From: Lunularia cruciata
Lineage: Eukaryota > Streptophyta > Marchantiopsida > Lunulariales > Lunulariaceae
Length of the DNA: 64,000 nucleotides
NCBI GenBank assembly: GCA_948567375.1
Contig: OX419756.1
Coordinates: 35,416,333 to 35,480,332 of the forward strand
Direction: 5' to 3'
The notes below the pieces were generated by a model, which saw only the letters and a list, made by a program, of their open reading frames with translations, did not search any database and had not been told where the DNA came from. Each line of letters begins with the position of its first letter. The stretch's first letter is position 1. The translations under genes and the position numbers were made by a program. This document shows positions 59,001 through 64,000 of the stretch, piece after piece.

Positions 59001-61401
59001 CTCATGAAGGATTGCCCATATCCTTCATCTTGATCTCGCGGCAAGCTTCAAATGTGAAATGGTGAATGAATTAATACTTCAATGAATGCTTATAGGAGAT
59101 CTATAAAATGGTAATCGTTAAATTTTACAGAAAAAATAGAAAATGACCGTAAATTTTTACAGAAATCAATTATATACCGTAGAACCATCCCACTTCCCAA
59201 CTCCAATCCCCATAAATGTTTTATGAACTACCTCTAAAGTTATTTAGGGATATCTACGAGTACCTATCAAGTTACTTTCGAAACCCCCAAGTATAAAGTT
59301 GTAATAGGAGCTGGGATAGTACTTTGACATTCCTGATGCACATGTAGTCTTTTCAACGATGACGCTTGTCTCGGGCGATAATGGCGACTTCTGATTGAAT
59401 TTGAATTCGATGTTGAGTTTTGAGACAACGAATTGCAGTTCTAACATGTCTCAACGCGTACTAACCGGCCAATCAAGGAACATTTACTTGATTGTATGTT
59501 TTGGTACTTACTTCGTATATTCTATGTGGATATTCTATCTAGTCAGAGAAGCATGCATACCAGTAAGTATAAATAGGCTGAGTGTATATATAATGGTATC
59601 AACGCTCATAATTTTTCATCTAGTTAAGTCATATTGGTAAGAATTAAATTTCCATCTAGATCAGCATACAATATGCATACCAAGCTTCCAGTATTTGTCA
59701 ACTAAGAAGTATCAAAAGTCTAGAGTGTTCTTCTCTGCTGAACCAGCGTGACATATTGACATGATATAACAGTCAAATTCTTGAACAGTTTCCATCTCTG
59801 AATGCTGAATTCAAGGAAATAAACAAGTGAAAACAATGTGGAACGAAACGCTAAAATTCTGAAATGTCACTTGCCACGCACTGCCAACCTCAAACTCAAA
59901 CTCCCACATACTCATTTAGAAGCATATGCAGAAATGGAAAACTAGATATGATCAAATAAATGAAGGAATTTTTTCTTGAATCATTTGATTTGAATGCGTC
60001 TTCGTCCGATACCCACTCTGAATTAGCTGTGCTTTCAATATTGAAGCCATCATTATGTATTGCTACAAAGTCCCTTAAGACATTGTTCCATACTTATTCT
60101 AGAAGCATATGCAATATTGGAAAACACCGTATTAAATGAAGCTCTTCTACAAAACCTTGAAGCCAGAATTGTGTTTCTAATATCCTTAAGACATAGTTAG
60201 GGCCAAGATCGTCCTCACACTTAACTGCCTCTTGGTTTTATCTGTGTGCTTGGGTGCATTGCTTTCTTTGTATGTTTTTTAGTAATTAGATCACAAAAAA
60301 CCCCCAGAAAATTTAATTTATAACTCTCTTGCATCGATGAAGAGTAGAATCTCCATGTATGTATATAAGTAAGCTATCGAGATGTTAGTTCTGGCGGATC
60401 TTCTCTTTCAATTTAGCATCTGAATATATAAACTCGCAACAGAATGAAACTTAAAAGGACTGTTCTTATCCATTCATCAAAGTTCAATAAAGGTGTAAAA
60501 AGAATAAAGACATTTCACATGTTTGCGTCGGTGGTGAGGTGTATTTTATGTAAATATATAATAAGGGGGGGTTTCAAGTGGAAAGCCTATGAAACAGTCA
60601 AGGGGAAGGAATGGCCATCGTAAATATTTCGGGAAATTCCCAAAATTTTTTTTTGTGAGACTACATTGATTATAAATCAGAATTTCTATAGTTTGAATTA
60701 GAAATATGAAGAAACAAAACTATCTACAAAAATAAACTGAATCTGTTACGGGGTATATCCACACACGTTGATTTTTCTCAAGATCATTCATAAAAGGGTT
60801 TACGAATTATTTTCTGTACCAGCAAATTGAAAAACATTAGAGGTTTAAATTGAAACCCTAATGTTTTTCATCCGATAATTATTGATAGATTCACTTTCTT
60901 TTCAAAGTAGTCTAATCAACATAGGTCAATGCCTTGGGCAAAACGCTTCAAGCACAAAACCACCAAAATTTTGCAGAGTATTATTGAAGTAGGTGATAGG
61001 AACGATAATTACGGTTCAAGTACCAATGTTTATCCACACCCGTTTTTCTCCTAACCTTTCGTGTATCCTTTAGCACCAAAGGGGGACCGTAGCCCGTGAG
61101 GACGGATATCCCATAGTGATGGTGGATCTCCAATGTCTTGCGGAACACGTTCTCCTTTCTGGGGAAACAAGAAAAGCCTTCGTCGTTCCTCGGGAGGCTC
61201 AGAAACTAACTAGGGATCGAGCAAGCGCTTCGACACAAGTGTCGTTGTGTTCTGCCTGCAGTCTCGATCTACCAGAAAGCTGAGACGGATCGATCAGTGA
61301 CTTTCGTCTCGTCGTTTCATTAGCATATGTGAAGTCTGGTCGTAAGAATCGTTTGGTGCTACTCTGGTTAGTTCTGGTGGGACTTCACACACAATTTCCT
61401 G
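59001..61401. other. Intergenic DNA and upstream region of the F-box gene
   Basis: Transition from the repeat island to CpG-containing, higher-complexity DNA. No transposon motif is seen. The last ~350 bases, from about 61060, are GC-richer and probably include promoter and 5' leader of the downstream gene. No convincing TATA box could be assigned. Confidence 0.4.
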
Positions 61402-63030
61402 ATGCCCTTTTCTTCCTCATGCGGTACCCAGGGGCCTGGCCCGGGCCTGGGTGGAGTTCAAGGGAAGTGTTCTTCTACTTTCCTCACCGTCACGGAGAAC
61501 ATAGCAAATGTTAGAGTCTGCGCCGAGGAGGAAGAAAACCAAGTGCAAAGTGAGTGGAATTTGTGCAATATCGGTGACGATTGTTTATCCGCGGTGTTAT
61601 CATTTCTTTCTCCGGTCGATATTGTTGCATGCGCCCGGGTGTGTCGGCAGTGGAGTGTTTTTTGTAAAGATGACCACAAGCTTTGGCTTCCAATGTGCGA
61701 GAGAAGGTGGGGTTCACTAACCTCAGTGCACAAATGGGGAAGAGGAAAGGTCGTGCACAAGGTTCTGTATAGGGTGCTTAGGAAGTTAGAAAACCTAGTC
61801 GGGTTTTGGAGGGGTGTGGGTCATGGAGGTCATGGTTCTCTTGTCTCTTTCGAGTGGGGACTTCACTATGTTGTGGGATACCGTGTTACACCGTCCCGGC
61901 CCAGTTGTTACGAGGTGTGCAAAATTCCTTTTGTTTGGGTTGGAGTATCGGAAACAGGAAGTCAAGTTTGTTTTTTCGATCCTGATAGGACGATTACTCC
62001 TTTCTTCTGCGAGGGGTTGTGTGCTTCTCACGACCATTTGAACAAAGTCTCATCATCCCCTTCGCTGATTGGAAGTGGGAGGAAAAATGAGGTGAGGAAA
62101 AATCCTTTCAAATTATTTGATTCAGATTGGGACTCTGAGCACCAGACCACCCCAGTTGGGCTCATTGCTGTAGACGTCCATTTCGTGGGGAAGTTCCACA
62201 TTGTCATGGAGGAATTGCAGCAGCCACAGCAGATTTTGGTTAACCAGAGTCGGCTGGCAGAAGCTGCAGTAGTTGCTTCTTTTGGATCCAGAGGTGGTAG
62301 TATAGTAGGTGAAGGCGCAAGTCACAGCCCCTCGTCCCCTGGATCATCCTCTGATACAGATAAACTTGGGCAAAGTCCACCTGGGAGTTTTCAGTACGAG
62401 ATGTATCAGTTCTTGGCTGGAAAAGTGACCAGCCAAGGTGGCGATCGGATAGCCAGAAAGCAGAGGAGACGGGAGAAAGAGCGAGCTTTAAGTCAAGGTC
62501 GCCGGGTATGCGAGCCTGAGCACTTTGTCAAAGTCAGGGATATTGGACCTACAAGGGAGCGGCCCCTTCAAGGGCTTTGGAAGGGAATTTGTGATTCGAA
62601 GGGGCTTGATTTTGTGCTGCTTTTGTATAATGAAAAAGGTGGAATTGTATGCCGGAGAGTGGGAGAATGTCTTGGTACAACGCACAGTGGGTCCGTGTGC
62701 TGGACAGCCGAATCTGAATCTACGATTAGGGCCCCTCTATCGATGCGAGAACAGAATTGCTTTGACGAAAGGCAACATTTTGCCCCGACCGGCGTCAATG
62801 GAGAGCATCACCTTCAAGATGGGTGTGACGAGGAAGTTGTTGGCATGCTGTGCACGCTTCCTACCACGGGTCTCGAACTCAGACCAGCTCGATCAGACGT
62901 TGAAAATGAAGGGAGGGTCTGGCAGTATGCGAGTGGGAGATTTGGGTTTGGATTCTTACCAACCAGGTTTGTCATTGACTTCAGACCAATCTGTTCAAAC
63001 AGTGGAGTGCTGTTAGATGTGTTAAAATAA
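61402..63030 (+). CDS. F-box protein, plant single-exon type
   Basis: An intact 542-codon gene. Residues 55-103 form an F-box (CNIGDDCLSAVLSFLSPVDI, then VCRQW and LWLPMCERRW), which binds SKP1 in SCF ubiquitin ligases. The following part (LENLVGFWRG, then SFEWGLHYVVGYRV and IPFVWVGV) and the C-terminal blocks (LQGLWKGICDSKGLDFVLL, CRRVGE, then GRVWQYASGRFGFGF) resemble a plant F-box family that I associate, with limited certainty, with Arabidopsis At3g12350; substrate unknown. A basic segment near residues 350-365 (ARKQRRREKERA) could be a nuclear signal. The start is uncertain: the first 50 residues look unlike a conserved domain and no alternative Met precedes the F-box closely. CpG-rich, no frameshift, in contrast to the repeat island. 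Confidence 0.85.
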   Translation: MPFSSSCGTQGPGPGLGGVQGKCSSTFLTVTENIANVRVCAEEEENQVQSEWNLCNIGDDCLSAVLSFLSPVDIVACARVCRQWSVFCKDDHKLWLPMCERRWGSLTSVHKWGRGKVVHKVLYRVLRKLENLVGFWRGVGHGGHGSLVSFEWGLHYVVGYRVTPSRPSCYEVCKIPFVWVGVSETGSQVCFFDPDRTITPFFCEGLCASHDHLNKVSSSPSLIGSGRKNEVRKNPFKLFDSDWDSEHQTTPVGLIAVDVHFVGKFHIVMEELQQPQQILVNQSRLAEAAVVASFGSRGGSIVGEGASHSPSSPGSSSDTDKLGQSPPGSFQYEMYQFLAGKVTSQGGDRIARKQRRREKERALSQGRRVCEPEHFVKVRDIGPTRERPLQGLWKGICDSKGLDFVLLLYNEKGGIVCRRVGECLGTTHSGSVCWTAESESTIRAPLSMREQNCFDERQHFAPTGVNGEHHLQDGCDEEVVGMLCTLPTTGLELRPARSDVENEGRVWQYASGRFGFGFLPTRFVIDFRPICSNSGVLLDVLK

Positions 63031-63363
63031 CTCTCGGTTCCGAATCATCTTTGTGTTGATTCTCGAACCTGTGTAGTGTTCAGTCTTTGGAAATGGTACA
63101 CTTTTACTGGCCGAATATTGGGGAAAGGCACATTTTAGAAAGAAATTCAGCAGGAGCAATGCAGTTTACTATAACTCATGGACAAAACATTTCTAAGATA
63201 ACTGTTGAGCACCTTTTGGAACCACTGTATAGCGTTCATGTATCAAGGCTCTCTCCTGGTCTGATTTTCTTAGTCTGTCTTTGACATTCAACAATTTCAT
63301 AGCTGCCGTGTAACGCAGACCAGATGGAAGAGTCGCTTGTCATCCTTGCGTAGGTCCTCCTGT
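63031..63363 (+). other. Probable 3' region of the F-box gene
   Basis: Non-coding sequence after the stop. It contains a short frame (63087-63284) reading FYWPNIGERHI and VEHLLEPLYSVHVSRLSPG that is too short to call. No clear polyadenylation signal was chosen. Confidence 0.35.
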
Positions 63364-63690
63364 ATCGAGTCTGGATGATAACATTCTCAACGTCGAAAAA
63401 GCGTGTTGTCTGCTTTGATTAGTGGACGGTTCTACTCCGTTAATTCAATCTTATAACCAGTTTTCATGATCGAAGACAAATATTCTGAAGTCAAGTACTT
63501 GAAAATAGGCTGCAGTAACAAACTGCATCGAGTCTGGATGATAACATTCTCAACGTCGAAAAAGCGTGTTGTCTGCTTTGATTCGTGGACGGTTCTACTC
63601 CGTTAATTCAATCTTATAACCAGTTTTCATGATAGAAGACAAATATTCTGAAGTCAAGTACTTGAAAATAGGCTGCAGTAACAAACTGCA
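63364..63690. repeat. Tandem duplication, 163 bp x 2
   Basis: 63364-63526 and 63527-63689 are almost identical, with two single-base differences noted (ATTAGTGG/ATTCGTGG and GATCGAAG/GATAGAAG). The near identity indicates a recent duplication. Confidence 0.92.
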
Positions 63691-63829
63691 GCCTGTTTTC
63701 ATAGCGTAGAGCAGACATTTAACCTGGTGGGAGCTGTTCTAAAGAATAGCACTTTAGAAACTCGAAAGGATGGGGAAAACCAAAGCCGGGAATAAACTTC
63801 AAATTATGTGTTGTGCTCCTTCGAATGCG

Positions 63830-64000
63830 TCGGGGCAATTTCCTTCTGCCTGCATGAGTGAAGCAGAATCCATTTTAGATCGCAGAAGGATTCACTTAAT
63901 GGTAGCCTTTGAGTTCTTGGCTAGGGTGCATAAGAAGGATTCACTTAAATGGTAACCTTTGAGTTCTTGGCTAGGGTGCATCGGGGCAATTTCCTTCTGC
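63830..64000. repeat. Nested repeats running off the window end
   Basis: TCGGGGCAATTTCCTTCTGC occurs at 63830 and again at 63981-64000. In between, a ~52-bp unit (GGATTCACTTAA...TTGGCTAGGGTGCAT) is present twice. A 151-bp higher-order tandem array may continue past the window. Confidence 0.75.

Noticed and set aside
62525-63016. Overlapping 163-codon plus frame within the F-box gene
   Set aside because: Shadow of the real frame; the F-box family blocks GLWKGI and GRFGFGF are in the main frame.
1-64000. tRNA, rRNA or known structured RNA genes
   Set aside because: None was noticed by eye; a covariance-model scan could not be run, so absence is not proven.

Overview
The window looks like nuclear DNA of a plant (land plant or close relative). 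It is an AT-rich island of nested, mostly dead retrotransposons (about 3.6-59 kb) between two stretches of less decayed, genic-looking sequence. The only host gene I support well is a single-exon F-box gene at the right end (61402-63030, +). The species cannot be told. The F-box protein is of a plant type, and the Ty3/gypsy lineages (Tat/Athila-like, chromodomain-bearing chromovirus, and an alga/seedless-plant-like lineage) suggest a repeat-rich green-lineage genome, perhaps a seedless plant.

Layout. 1-3.6 kb: higher-complexity sequence with a 22-bp perfect hairpin and a decaying ~165-bp tandem repeat inside an open frame. 3.6-16.2 kb: AT-rich, with an LTR fragment, a foldback element, a LINE (reverse transcriptase and C-terminal part, minus strand) and a decayed coiled-coil reading frame. 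16.2-19.05 kb: chromovirus remnant C (minus). 19.06-44.3 kb: an old Tat/Athila-like Ty3 element B (plus), split by two inverted copies of a second Ty3 element A: A+ (19993-30253, target-site duplication AGGCC) and A- (33396-43329, target-site duplication TATTT). 44.8-51.4 kb: chromovirus D (minus) with both LTRs, primer-binding site, polypurine tract and chromodomain. D-related solo LTRs lie at 17361, 25425 (inside A+) and 56623. 52.8-53.6 kb: a broken frame resembling an FCP1/NIF-type phosphatase. 59-64 kb: intergenic DNA, the F-box gene and a 163-bp tandem duplication.

The outstanding content is element A. Both copies carry, between protease and reverse transcriptase, a degenerate but recognisable DNA cytosine-5 methyltransferase domain: motif I, the Pro-Cys-Gln motif IV, ENV-like motif VI, the RxR-WWTN motif VIII and motifs IX/X in canonical order. 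Downstream of the integrase they end in a C4HC3 PHD finger. The element thus paired a DNA-methylation writer with a probable chromatin reader. Its ends are also unusual: A1-[ORFs]-B1-A2-B2, a split direct-repeat layout known from PAT-type tyrosine-recombinase elements, but here with a DDE integrase and 5-bp target-site duplications. Both copies are dead (stops, frameshifts). A- is better preserved; A+ is heavily decayed, largely by C-to-T and G-to-A changes.

Order of events read from nesting: B inserted first; A+ and A- landed in B; a D-family LTR then landed in A+ just after methyltransferase motif X. Several perfect or near-perfect hairpins (131, 8175, 10239, 22332, 38394, 55703) look like template-switch foldbacks or foldback elements.
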